Shown in pieces: positions 48,290-59,988 of a stretch of DNA of 64,000 nucleotides (its first letter is position 1; each line of letters begins with the position of its first letter). The DNA is from Daphnia pulex. Lineage: Eukaryota > Arthropoda > Branchiopoda > Diplostraca > Daphniidae. The notes under the pieces are model-generated. The model had not been told where the DNA came from, searched no databases, and was given only the letters and a program-made list of their open reading frames with translations. Both the position numbers and the translations under genes were made by a program. The stretch lies in NCBI RefSeq assembly GCF_021134715.1, contig NC_060026.1:6253001-6317000 (forward strand), given 5' to 3'.

Positions 48290-48425
48290 ACACTTCTTTT
48301 AAATACGGCTCCTATTATCAGAATCACCAATTTCATTTTGCACCATAGGATTGTGGCTTTAAAAGCGTATCAGTTGAAAAATGCAAGGACATGTGAGAAT
48401 GTCGAGCTATGAAGTTAATCTATGA
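48290..48425 (-). pseudogene. ARM-repeat/BTB gene, scrap of a fourth copy (D)
   Basis: In reverse complement this stretch matches 42570-42665 in copy C and 25685-25775 in copy A: the segments GATCACCAATTTCATTTTG and 'aaaatgcaaggacatgtgagaatgtcgagc' are the same as the copy C words with few changes. Too short to carry a frame. Confidence 0.6.
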
Positions 48426-48825
48426 TTGCGTTGATCCCTATAAACACCAAATAACTAATTAATATTACATCAAACAACATTAAATTGAACATTAAACCAA
48501 TTAACTAATAGAGTAGGGTCCGTCGGTGATGGGTTCTCGGTGGGGATGAGGAGTTGCCAAATCTTTCCTTTCATCCTGCATGGGACGCCTAATAGAAATG
48601 GGATTTTAATTAGCTTTAGAACGAGACATCGTGTGGGATTGAGCCATTGTGCCATATTAATGTTTAAACTTAAGTTTTTGGCTTGTACATAGAACCCGTC
48701 GCATTAGAAAGAAAGCTCTGATTCGCTCGGCAACAATAGAAGATGATCTCTTCAGTTTATGATTTGCTCAGAAAAAAAAACAGAAGATGGCTTTAGCGAG
48801 GTAGATGCTGTAATCCATCTTAATT

Positions 48826-48973
48826 CGTAAGAACTTTATTTTTTCAATAGTCATGTCCATGTTCCGTTTCATACGGAGGTGTAACCTCTTTTCATATTGC
48901 ATAGTTACTTACTCTAAACTCTAAAAAGAGTCAGTGAATCTGGACATGACTATTGAAAAAATAAAGTTCTTAC
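48826..48973. repeat. 148-bp hairpin with 33-bp perfect inverted repeats
   Basis: The left arm, beginning GTAAGAACTTTATTTTTTCA, is exactly reverse-complemented at 48941-48973. The loop has no coding sense. It lies 200 bp before the endogenous densovirus-like element. It could be a tiny MITE or, less likely, a leftover viral terminal hairpin. Confidence 0.9.
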
Positions 48974-49091
48974 ATTTGGCTATAGTTTTCTCCCGTTCCT
49001 TTCTCCTATCGGTCATGACCTCCTTCAAGGCCATCGCCCTCTCAGATCCTCCCGGAAGGGTCGTGAGGGGGCTAACCATATAGATGCTATG

Positions 49092-49182
49092 AGCTCGATA
49101 GATGTTAAGAGTTTATCATATATCATCTATATTTAAATGATAAGAGCTCGACAGATATTAAGAGCAACTAGATGTTAAGAGT
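49092..49182. repeat. Degenerate direct repeats next to the viral element
   Basis: Three related words: GAGCTCGATAGATGTTAAGA, GAGCTCGACAGATATTAAGA and CAACTAGATGTTAAGA. They sit directly before the first viral-like frame. Confidence 0.6.
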
Positions 49183-51561
49183 AAAAAAAAGTCAAAAAAA
49201 TAAACCCACAGAAAGAAAGAGCTTTATTCCTTTATCAACCGTCACGTTGACCTTCAGAATATACAATCTTGAGATGTCTTACGGCCCAGAATGGCAAATT
49301 GCACCAGCTGTAAAATCAAAATCAGAGGACAAGTTATACCAAAATGATATTACCAAAACCCAGATTGGCTTGATAATAACAATACAAAAATCAAAATAAT
49401 GTGTGCAATGTTGGTGGATAAACCCCAAGTAACCTCTCCATTGTTTCCAAAAAATTTAGAAAATGTAACAGTTTTACCACCTGGAATTACATTAGAGAGA
49501 TACCTTATCACATGGACATATCAAGAAATATTAGAATTAACCAGATATGTAATTGGGGAACGAGATGAATTTCGTATTGTTCATTAAAGTTACCGAGTGA
49601 AAATTCTGAGTGTAAATTTATTGTTTATAGAAAGCATTATGAAGTGGCAGACGTTGACTGGGCCATTTATTACATAATAAATAAATTCAATTCTTTTAGT
49701 GATTATATTTCTCCAGGATAAACTACATGGAAGGAATTAAAAACAAAATCAGAAAGAAGATATAAAACTAAATATGAAAAAAGAGCTCTATCAGATGTTA
49801 CTGGACCAGTGTTATGGCCGGGCTATAATTTTGTCGGGCCAGGTAACGAGCTTACTTCAGATTATATACCTGTGTCATTTTTAGATGCTGTTGCACAACT
49901 GCACGACTATGTTTTTGGACAACGTACATTAACTACAGAACATTATGATGACCGACAATTATTAACAATGTGGACTGAATGGGGAAAGGCTTCCACTGGT
50001 TACGGTTGGAGTGGTCCTACAGATTATGAAAAATATTTTGTAATTCCAACAAAAATTGGGTTTATGACAAAAAAAAGAAAATACCGACCAATTTACAGAA
50101 AAACAAAATTATGGAATAGAGTTTTAACTCCTTGGATAGTTAAAAAATGGTTTCTGGATATAAAAATGTTGTATTTACTAACGACCAAATTCATCATAAA
50201 TTTATGATTCACGATATGAAGCAACTAAACAAATAGAAGCTGTACGAAATTACGTTAGAGCAAAAGTGCCTATTAGTCAATTTGAAGAACAAAATGCTTT
50301 ACAACAATCAAGTAAAGAATTGGCTGATTTGGAGCGTAAATTTAGATCACCAGCGCGAAAGGATCATGATAAAAGATCACAGTGGTTTAATAGTCAGCAA
50401 TCAATTAATAAAATACAAACCTGGGAATTCAGAATTTCAACTTTTCAATATGTTCCTGATCCAAAATTAGAGAGATTTGGGGATTTGTTGGAGAAGACGA
50501 TCGAATATATCCAATCATTTTAACAGAAGATCGCACCAGTGATACTGCTCCTCGGTTTCCAATCGTTGCACTATCAGCTAATCTACAAATTAAGACATAT
50601 GTTAATATAGGAAGAGAACAAATATTAATGCAAAATTATTTAAAATGGAACATTAAGTCAATTAAATATCAAGAAAAAGAAAGAGGATTAAACCCAGTTG
50701 GCACATTTAAAAAAATTGGAACTGAAATTGTAGCAAATGTAAATTTAAAACCAATTCATAAATTTTGGGCAAAACACGATGATTTCACTGGTCAAAATGT
50801 ACAAATGGAATAGGAACAGTCAATGGATACTGATTGTATGAATCTATGAATTATCACGCTTTGAATTCTGAACCACTAGAATTCCTAATGGTGGGATGGC
50901 CGTACTACGTAACAAATCCAACTAGAGAACTTGCATTTTATTACTACTATTTTCTAACTAGAGAAAATGATTTATAACTTCCAAAAGCAACAGGTTATCC
51001 CGCTGAAATTTGGCAATTAAATCGAGAAATTCGAGCATCAAAATTGGGTTCTAAGGAATTGACATGGAATGCTGCTACTGGAAAATGTACATTAGCACAT
51101 TCTGCTCCATATAAACACAGTGTAGCAGGTTATTCAATAGAAGATACCAATACATCATCTCATTGTGCAATGATTCATGTGTCACCATGACCTCTAAATG
51201 ATGGCACAACAAATTATTCTGCTATTGCTTGTGACGTTGTAGTAAGGGGAACATTCGAACTGGATTTTACGTGTCCAAAAGATGTTCAAAGACAAAATGC
51301 TTCAAGCGCTTTGGGTGAAGTTTGGGATGACTGTGTAGATCCAACGGTTTGTCCATTTATGGTTTAAAATTTGTTTCTCAAAATAGAGTTCAATGGGTCT
51401 CTGGTGTAGCACAATATATAAAGGCTGATTTATTAGATATAGCTGAAAAAGGATTTACTACAGATATCCCGCCTGCTACAATTTCGACACCGGCTAAAGC
51501 TAAAGTTTATGGAGAAAAAGATCGGGGATCATTAAATACTGTATCGGGTAGTGATGCTTGA
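49172..51561 (+). pseudogene. Endogenous densovirus-like capsid (VP) gene, decayed
   Basis: An old viral copy about 2.4 kb long, near the usual size of a densovirus VP gene. At 49815-49910 the parvoviral VP1 phospholipase A2 signature is visible: the calcium loop YNFVGPGN and, 20-odd residues on, the catalytic HD pair. Downstream frames (50266-50523, 50530-50810, 51349-51561) continue in capsid-like, Asn/Lys-rich text with several frameshifts and stops, so it cannot make a capsid. AT-richness is like the surrounding DNA. The family call rests on the PLA2 motif plus gene arrangement; genus is not claimed. Confidence 0.75.
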
Positions 51562-51990
51562 TTATGTATTTGATCTATGCATTGTGTACAAAATACATAT
51601 TGTGTTTTGAAAACCACATGAGATACGTTCACTCACATCACCGACTGGATCCTTCAGCTGAATTATTTTCTCAGATAGTTCACATAATTCACAAGATGGT
51701 TTGACAGATAAATGAACAGTATCAAATGGTTTTCTAGTTAACTCTAAATGAGAATTTAGCAAAGTCATTAAATTGTCATTCATGTAAAACATTCCACTTT
51801 TAAGATTTCTATATGGAAAATTAATGCGTTTAATAATTGCTTAGTTAAATCTGGAGTTTCATTGTAAACAAATTTCAGCCATAATAGTGGGTGAAGTTTC
51901 TTCTTACATTCAATTAATTCATCGTAAGTTTTAAATGTGTACAAATAACATCTTTGACGAAGATTTGTTTCTCGAAAAAGAGCTAAAAAG
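51562..51990 (-). pseudogene. Opposite-strand frame ending against the VP gene, possible NS remnant
   Basis: A minus-strand coding-like stretch: 51562-51792, continued after a one-base frame change by 51800-51985. Its stop (51562-51564) directly abuts the VP stop (51559-51561), the tail-to-tail layout of ambisense densoviruses. I do not recognise a nonstructural domain in the translation, so the NS assignment is inferred from position. Confidence 0.5.
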
Positions 51991-52039
51991 GGGGGGGGGA
52001 GTCGTCTATCTCTCCATGCTAAAGTCGCGAGACGGACTC

Positions 52040-52453
52040 TGTTTTTAAAGAAAAAACTTCGAGGGATAGGGAAGGTGTTTAGAAAAAATTCATAAAATTA
52101 TGAACATATTTTATTTTTATCAACCATATGATGATGCATCTTTGGTGCAAAAAAACCTTTGGGGCTATTTCCTAAGTATTTTTTTGATTTTTTTAAATGT
52201 CGGTTTTAACATTGCGCTTATGGGGGGAAAAGTGGGTTTACTTAATTGGTCAACGAGGCTGTAGAGACGTGGGGGTAAGTCCTACGAAAATATCAGGTGT
52301 GTATGATTTGTAGATCGTCTTTTCTCCTGCTCGGGAAAAAAAGAAAAAAATCTATCTCTAGCTGTTCAAAAGTTGCAGCAATGAGACACATAGCGCCATA
52401 AGAATACACTCAAAACTAGGGGGTGTGTTCTTAATCGTTTGGTGGGTACTGTA
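52040..52453. mobile_element. Tc1/mariner-like remnant, second copy
   Basis: Collinear with 340-693, sharing 'agggaagg', a 'gttttaacattgcgcttatg' region and the terminus GGTTTGGTGGGTACTG-like sequence, then TA. It is inserted in, or abuts, the gypsy fragment to its right. No transposase frame. Confidence 0.65.
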
Positions 52454-52455
52454 CG

Positions 52456-53345
52456 AGTGAGGCTCCACACAAACAGCTTCCGCCACACTGGGCAACCACT
52501 TGGGACCAATACGAGCCCTGACACGTTGTCCAAGCACTAGAGCCGAAGACCGCACATCCACTCTGCGCGTTTGACAAGAGGATGCTTCAGCCTGCCGCCG
52601 TAACTGCTGCTGGACAAACGTAGACGGGACCAACCTTGGAATGAGAGCTGCTGGCAAGAACGGCAACGAGCCACGGAGATGACGGCCTTGCAAAAGCACG
52701 GACGAATACGGCAACTGATCCGACACCGGAGAGGACCGAATTGCAGTCAACACCTCCCAAAGCGTTGTTCCGTCCTGAAAAATATTCAACATCGCCATTT
52801 TCACCGTTTGGATGTGCCTTTCTGCGAGACCATTTGACTGCTGAAACTCCGGACTGGACGTCACATGCTGAACCTGTCGGTTGTCACAAAAACGATTGAG
52901 CTCCAAACAATAAACTGCTTTCCATTATCGGAAAGAAGCACTTCCGGAGTCCCAAAATTGGTAAAAAACCCACCGAGGGCCTCAATTGTTGTAGCCGACG
53001 CTTGGAGTGACTTGTTGGAGTGACTTCATCTTTGCCTCAACTGACTCAACTTGCTGTACTCGTCGACTAGAATCAAATAATGAACTCCAGCAAACTGGAA
53101 GATATCTGCTGAGACCATTTGAAACGGATGAACCGGAAGTAGAACTGGAAACAAGGCCGGATTTTTGTGGCGGTTCTTCTGGCAGGTTGCACAACTGGCC
53201 ACCATATTGCGGATTTGGTCATCACAGTCAGGCCAGAAAACAGATGATTTGGCCCATCTTAAACACTTTACTTCACCAAAATGGCCGAAATGTATGCCTT
53301 CCATGGCTTTCCTTAGCAGGGACACTAGAACCAGGGCCGCTAGAT
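52456..53345 (-). pseudogene. Ty3/gypsy integrase fragment
   Basis: The zinc finger block GHFGEVKCLRWAKSSVFWPD ... CATCQKNRHKNP is at 53150-53290, the core start VDEYSK near 53040, and a downstream frame 52456-52906 reads SSPEFQQSNGLAERHIQTVK, the Glu-containing core end. A frame break lies near 52910-53030. It differs from the integrase at 41060. The upstream end is replaced by the dispersed repeat at 53334. Confidence 0.8.
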
Positions 53346-53774
53346 GGCGTGGCGAAATGACGTCTGTCAATGGCGAAAATCTTCAGAAAATGACGAAACA
53401 TTTTCAAGATTTTCAATTGCCAATATCTCTGCTAATAACCGTTTAAAATAAAAACGGGGCGAGATGTCTCTGGAGGGGGGCAACATCTTTCATTCTAAAA
53501 GATTAGATATTTTTTAAGGTCTGGTTTGCCCGAAAACTGATGTCAAAAATCAGTAAAAACGCTAGAATTTCCGGGGGGTCCCTTATTTTTCATTTAATAA
53601 CTTAAAACTATGCTAGCTAGAAAATTGCGGACTTCACCATTGTGTTTTCCGTAAAATTCTGCACAAAATGGTTTATACGGGAACTGGCTGCGATGCCTTC
53701 GTCACCCTTTTCAAAAAATTGTAAGCCCCCAGAACCCCCACTTTTGGTGTCATTGAGTGGTGGACTCAGTGTTA
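53334..53774. repeat. Partial copy of the 1596-2305 inverted-repeat element
   Basis: From GGCCGCTAGATGGCGTGGCG to the tip CACTGAGTCCACCACTCAAT (reverse complement) it matches 1596-2038 in opposite orientation. Only one terminal repeat is present. It begins inside the gypsy integrase frame, so the truncated end may be an insertion breakpoint. Confidence 0.8.
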
Positions 53775-55498
53775 AACTTAAGCTACGAGTTTGAAATTTT
53801 TACCACACACTATCGATGGCCTCTTTCGCACTCCTACCATTTTGTACGAACCTGCGTAAATTTTAACTCATTTTTAACAGTCATTTTTTAACTTTTTTAA
53901 ATTTCCCGCCACCAAGTGGTGTAACCTTTGATATTGTCGCACTTGGTCTTAAAAAATAGTTTTTCTTTATGACAACATGTTCTGATATATAAGCCGATCA
54001 ACAAATTTTAAATATGCTTTAAAAAAATTTTAATGATTATACAGTCAAGCGGACTTTTAAACAATTCAAACGATAGCAGGCGAACGCGCCATTTTTTTTC
54101 GAAATCACTCTAGAAAATTTTTTTTATCGTTATCAATCGAAAAAGGCAAAAAGCCTAGTGGCGATAAATCTGTGAGATGGTCGCCACAGGTTTTGGTCGT
54201 CGTTAACATAAACGTTTTTTTTTAACGATAGCCTACAACAAACAAAAAAGACGAATCTTCCAACAAAAACTAAAACCATTTCATAAAATGTCGACTTGGC
54301 GAACCGACGGTTTGGCCCACGCACCCACAAATCTGTAAGTCCGAAACCCAGTGGCGTTTTTTTACATTTGATTGCAGAATGCTTGTCTTGTGGGCTTTAG
54401 AGGGCAGGGTCCTTCAGTTTAATTCTTAATTTTCTTATTTGTATTTTGCCGGTTGAATTTCTCGTCTATTTTTAATTTTTTGTAGCTGCAAAGTTCGGCC
54501 TTTCGGCTTTTTTCTTTCATAGGAAGCATAGTATCATCCCTCCTGGAAAAAATTGAGTAAAGAAGGGTAAAATCAGAGGAAGCATGTAAGCTTCCTTTTT
54601 TTCATTTCTTTGCCTTATAGAATCTAAAAAACCACAACGAATATAATTCCGGACTATTCGCCGCTGAATACAGACTTTTGCTGCTTAGAATATTCCTATA
54701 ATCGGATTTTCCTATAATATCCTATATTATATCCTATATTATATCCTATAATCAATTACGCGTAATTAGTATGTGGAAGGCAACTATTTCCGAAATGCTT
54801 CACAGCTGTATTGTTGCTTACTATCGAAACAATCGAGACAAGGGCAAAGGCATCAGTTTGTTTAGCGCTGTGCTTTCTATAATAAGCATCTAGTAACGGG
54901 GTAATTTGTTTAATAAATCTTGGCAATATGGTTGGTAGATAGGTTAATCACTTTGAAGCAGATGTTTCATAGTTGACAAAGAGATGGCGCATCTACTCTC
55001 AACTCATCGCTCACAGAACTTCGTGAGCGCGCTCTTTCCGCGCTCGTTTCGTTTCCGTTCAGAGTCCACGCAACCCCACTCTGCTTATAGTAAATACACG
55101 ATATAGGCACTTTGGACCTTTTATCGTAGTTTATTAAGGCGTTTAAGTCGCACTTTACAAATGATTAATAACTTGGGTCTCGCACCCATCAAAAATCAGA
55201 ATTCTTTTTTCGAACACATTTACACATAGCATGTAAGAATATATGCGATTCAATTGCTGACTACGAAATATTTTATTTATAAATATGTTTAAGAGAAAGT
55301 CAAGTAATTAAACAACAAAAGACATTCTGAATTGGTTTTAAAAATTTAGGATGAAGGGGTAGAGAAGATTTTTTCCTTTCTAGTAGATTTAATGCGTTCC
55401 AAACTTTATTCACGGAATGTACGTCATACCAATATTTACTCAGATGTGAATAAAATTCAGATCCTCGTATGATGAAATATGTCTCCGTCATTCGCAGA
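53775..55498. other. Intergenic, no gene recognised
   Basis: Contains a short tandem CCTATAATAT/ATATCCTATATT array at about 54690-54750. The probable lipase poly(A) signal, AATAAA on the minus strand, is at 55406-55411. No other feature seen. Confidence 0.5.
54690..54750. repeat. ATATCCTAT minisatellite
   Basis: Four to five imperfect copies of a 12-14-base unit containing ATATCCTAT. Confidence 0.7.
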
Positions 55499-58307
55499 TT
55501 ACGGGCATGGACCCCCGGGCAGGAAGTGTAACAGTGACGCATAATCGTTGGGGAAAAGTACAGGATCCACCTGATTTTTTTCGTCAAGAAAATAATGTGC
55601 CATCAGGGCATCATGTCTGGCTGTTAACGCTAAAATTTCATCAAATGAATCGTCGCTAAAGAATGGGGTAGATGAGTATTGGCTTTCATGACTGGAATGA
55701 TAAAAATGAAATAAACATTCTAATATACTGTTATGATCAGAAATTTCGATTTCAAACCTTGACTCGAGATTAAAAGTGAAGCCAAAGTTGACGTGATTCT
55801 TGACAGCTGGTTCTTTACTGTCGACTGAAGATAAACTCACTGAAGAAATAAAATGATTACATTTAATAATTTAATCATCAGAATGATCACACGCGAGAAC
55901 CATACCATCTGGCGAAAACTCAGTGACAGCTAGTTGACAGGAAAGCCGCGTACTGCAAGACGCTCGCTTTTTAATCGCCTCCATGATTAAACTAAAAAAG
56001 AAAGCCACAAAAGAATCAGCGACTCCTTTTAAATTGGTTCCTACTGTAGACATGGTTGGAGCACTATCGGCAAATCTGTAACAATGGACAAATTGAATCA
56101 GTACTTCGATTACGAATGTTTAAAAGCAGGGAAAAGCCGAGTATAGCTTTGAAGAAGAGTACTCATTACAAAAAAAAAAAAAAAAAAATTAATGCAACAC
56201 AATTAATTAGTTTTTACTTCAGAAATGTGGCATACACCACATCAACCGGCAAGACATAGGGTAGGCTTAAAATAGACAGTAGTCGCATTCCTCGGTGTCG
56301 GAAAATCCAGTTCATCACTCCTTGATTAGCTTCAGTGATGGCATTCTGCAACGTTAGACTCACGGTCTCTGGCAGACGGTCGATTACAACCATCTAGAGA
56401 GCAATCATTATTGAATTGATTACTCTCATGCATATTTAATAAATGTAAAAATTGCAGTTTGAAACGACTTTTACTATTATTAAGAAAATTAAAGATGAAT
56501 TAGCTCACCTTCTTTTGCGATTCGCATTCAAGGCAATCGATATCTGTAACGACACTGCTAGTGACTGCTGGTTTGTGCGTCGAGACGCATTGGTAGCACA
56601 CAACCAAGTTATTCTGTTGAAGAAACACGCGAGCGTCGTCGAAGCCTTGCTGACAAATCTTAGATAGAGTCTACGTCCAACCGACGGATTTAATTAATCC
56701 CTGGTGAATGTTCATTCGAATGATTCAATTTACGATTAGAAAAGATGTTGCTAACCTCCGGTTTGGGCGGAAACATGATATGTGCCAGTCGGTACAAATT
56801 AGTCCGAGAGAGTTCAATACTTGTGTTAGCGAACACGACCTAAATTCGAAATCGAAAGATAATTTAATACTTCATTTCTTTACATTAGATTGAAACTCAC
56901 GTGGATTAATCTTGACGTATCTTTATCACGGGCTAAATTTAGGTATGCAAATATATTAATGAGAAAGAAATGTGGTTACTATATTTAGTTTCATTATAAA
57001 TTACGGCAAATGTCTGATTCCCCGCAGAACGGAGACACAGTTATGGTGTGTTCGTCAAGAACTAGAAGATTGTCGCTTAGGCCACCATCCATGTAACGAA
57101 CGCCGCGAAACTTTGGAGGAATCATACCGGAGAAAAAAGGAATGAAGCAGCTGCACGCTATGGCCTATTCGATAATATGAAGAAACTCAATTTTAAAATT
57201 AGTAATTATTGCATTGAAAAAGTGCTTATAGCAGACCTGAATTAATTCGTCTTTGGTCTCGAAGTGCTTCAGAATGACATTTTTACCATCATACACCCGT
57301 GTCACAGAAATATGAATCTTGCCGTTCACTCTTAGATGAGCATCGTCAGGAAGATTCTGAAACATTAAAAAGTCTTTAAACTACTATGTCCATGTTTTGT
57401 AAAGTTTGAATGAACCTTTTTTTCAACTCTTTAGGTTTCTTTTGGGCCAAATCAAACGATTGTTGTATACATAAATTTTGAGATTACACTTTCTCATAGT
57501 GAATCTTATGGTTTGAAATAATAAAAAGCTAACTGGGACAAATGTGATTTGTGTTTAGTCAGCTCTTATCTGCTGAAAAAATTACTATTTCTAACAAAAA
57601 ATCACCATTAAATACATGAAAGTAGAAATTAACAACACTACCTTTTGAAGTCCATTTCTAAGAAGATTATGAATATCAAATGAAGGACTAAAAGGTCCTA
57701 GCATCCGGCTACGAGCTTGCATAGCGACCTGAAGAACATGACTCGTTATTTCACCTTAAACAAAACAAAAAGACGAATATATAATTTTTATGTTCTAGTT
57801 ATGAATAAATCATCAAGAAAACCGTGAAACATTCTTACTGGCATAATTCTTCTTCTAAATTTATTTAAAGAAGAAAATTAAAAAGGTAAAGAAAGTTAAA
57901 AAAAAAATCTCTTCGAAATTTCTTCCGTACCACTTCTTTGTCAGAATTAGTCAATATCATCTTCCATCCAGGGTTAAGTGCAATATTTAAAAATAGTAAT
58001 AATGGGAAAGATTATTTATTTTTATTAATCTTCTTACCTAATGGTGCATCACACAAAAGACACGCGGCAGCGATGGCCCCAGCAGACGCTCCTGATACCT
58101 TTTTCAGGTACAAATCTGGAGCATATCTATAAATTAATTCAATGGATGATCATTAATTACTACAATCCTTTTAAAAAGAAAAGGAACAATTTCAAACTGA
58201 AGAGGGAATAAATAGATAATTGCATACTTCCTTAAACACGCCGCCACACCAACGTGATAAATTCCCATGAAACCACAGCCGGCGAATGACAAATTCATTT
58301 TTCTCAT
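55499..58307 (-). CDS. bmm: Patatin-like triglyceride lipase (brummer / PNPLA2-ATGL type)
   Basis: Lipid-droplet lipase that removes the first acyl chain from triacylglycerol. Eleven exons join in frame to 508 aa: 58228-58307, 58038-58126, 57642-57754, 57237-57356, 57005-57164, 56901-56932, 56756-56839, 56509-56670, 56218-56393, 55906-56075, 55499-55839. Human PNPLA2 and fly brummer are about the same length. The patatin domain is complete: oxyanion loop [19 protein letters not shown], nucleophile GASAG (Ser41) and DGG (Asp160), the same spacing as the PNPLA2 dyad. [11 protein letters not shown] and [14 protein letters not shown] are brummer/ATGL-specific blocks, and [19 protein letters not shown] is the hydrophobic part. 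The start was set at the first ATG before the domain (an alternative is three codons on). The C-terminal third is less conserved. Next gene upstream is TH, same strand. Confidence 0.94.
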
Positions 58308-59988
58308 TTTTGGCAATTTTGTTTGGCGACAATTTAGAAAAATGGAATCACCCAATACAAGGATCTGTTTTTACGAATAATTCTATAAGATACGACTAGC
58401 AGCTACACTGACATTTTTAAACGTTGGCTTGTTCAATGCACCAGAATTTAGTAATACGTGTTTGTGGTGTAAAAATACCAACTCTGTAACATTAGCCAAT
58501 GGTGATATTTTGCGAAAAAACTCTGATTTCTGACACGACAGTAGAACTAGCTTGTTGGTTGTTTAACTGCAGTTTGTCGAGTAAATACTCGAATAAAAAA
58601 CTAGAAGCACTTTGCCCAGACTGTTTGACAGAATTATCAGATCAACATTCAGACGTCCTAAAGCCCTAAGGACTAAGGTTAGGAAATCGATACTACATTA
58701 ATCATTAAATATCGATTTAGTTTTTTTTTTTTTATATATATTAAATTTTTGAAAAATAAGTTCATTTCGAAAATTATACTGCGTTTCTTTTCTGCCATAA
58801 TAAATAATAAATTAATAATCATGATTGAATAGTCTGGCATGCTAACTGTATGCTCTAAATATTTTGTTTTTTATTTCGAAATTCGAATTATATTTCGCCT
58901 GATTTCCCTATCAGAGCCCAAAGCAAAGTCGACGAGCGACGTGACATTTTATTCCAAAGTACCGTGTGCAATGACGTATGCAAATAAAAAGCAACATGGA
59001 ACTACAGCAAACTACGAACTCTGTGATGGCTAACCTTTGTTTTGATAAAAACCCAGTTTCATGCAAACACTTATATATAGACATGGTGGATGATATAGAT
59101 ATTAGTTCCCAGCAAACGAATGAGATTAAGTATTTATTTATTATTTACAATGCATAAATACTTTACGAAGACAGCAGCTTTCAATGACCTTTTGTTGTCG
59201 TGATTTTTATTGGAGCTAAATGTGCGCACATGTGTGTGTAATCATTTGATTTAATACATTTTAGGGCAAGAGCAAATATAGAAAAAGAGGAAAGTTTTGA
59301 GAGTACTCGTAATCAGTCGTCATCGAGCCAAGCCAATGGAATAATATAACGATGGGCATGAAGATGTCACGCTGCATGTCCTTAAACCATTGCCCTTCTG
59401 CGATATTTGGTCACATAAATTTATTTTGACATGAATTCTTTAACTTTTAAGATTTTCAAAACTGCATTTGCGCATGTTGCGCAGTTGCATTTGTTATGAA
59501 CAAGTGCGCTTACTCTCTGCGTGTAATTAATAAACAAGGAAACGGTGGACTTTGAACCTCACAGAAACTAGAGTAAGTCGCATTTATCATTGACAAGTAA
59601 CACCGTAACAGCCAAAATAACATAGAGGCGTATATTTTCGTGAATCGGAGGATAACATCAAGATAAATACATTAAACAGCAAGTTCAGGACATAGAGGAA
59701 ATCCAATTCCAGAATAACACATATTTTAGCCGATTTTAGCCGATTTTAGCCTATTAAATGAAGCCACGAACAAAAATATAATGTCAACAGTGAAGCATGC
59801 AATTTTTGAGACGCTCCTATTAATTCTAGAAACGACAACTTTAGAGACTACCGAATAAATTTGAAATAGGACATTTAACCGATTACACGTAATGATAGCG
59901 TAACGTAATGTCATTGACTAGGTTCGACACGAAACATCTCATTTCCTTTTATGCGAAATAATTATGCCAGAAAACGAAAGTGATTTTA
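58308..59988. other. Intergenic between tyrosine hydroxylase and lipase genes
   Basis: Upstream region of the lipase gene and 3' flank of tyrosine hydroxylase. Contains a T-run near 58720 and a GATTTTAGCC triplicate at 59723-59752. No TATA box was confidently placed for the lipase. Confidence 0.5.
59723..59752. repeat. Three copies of GATTTTAGCC
   Basis: A ten-base unit repeated in tandem: nearly perfect TTTTAGCCGATTTTAGCCGA then TTTTAGCCTA. Very short; no function inferred. Confidence 0.8.
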
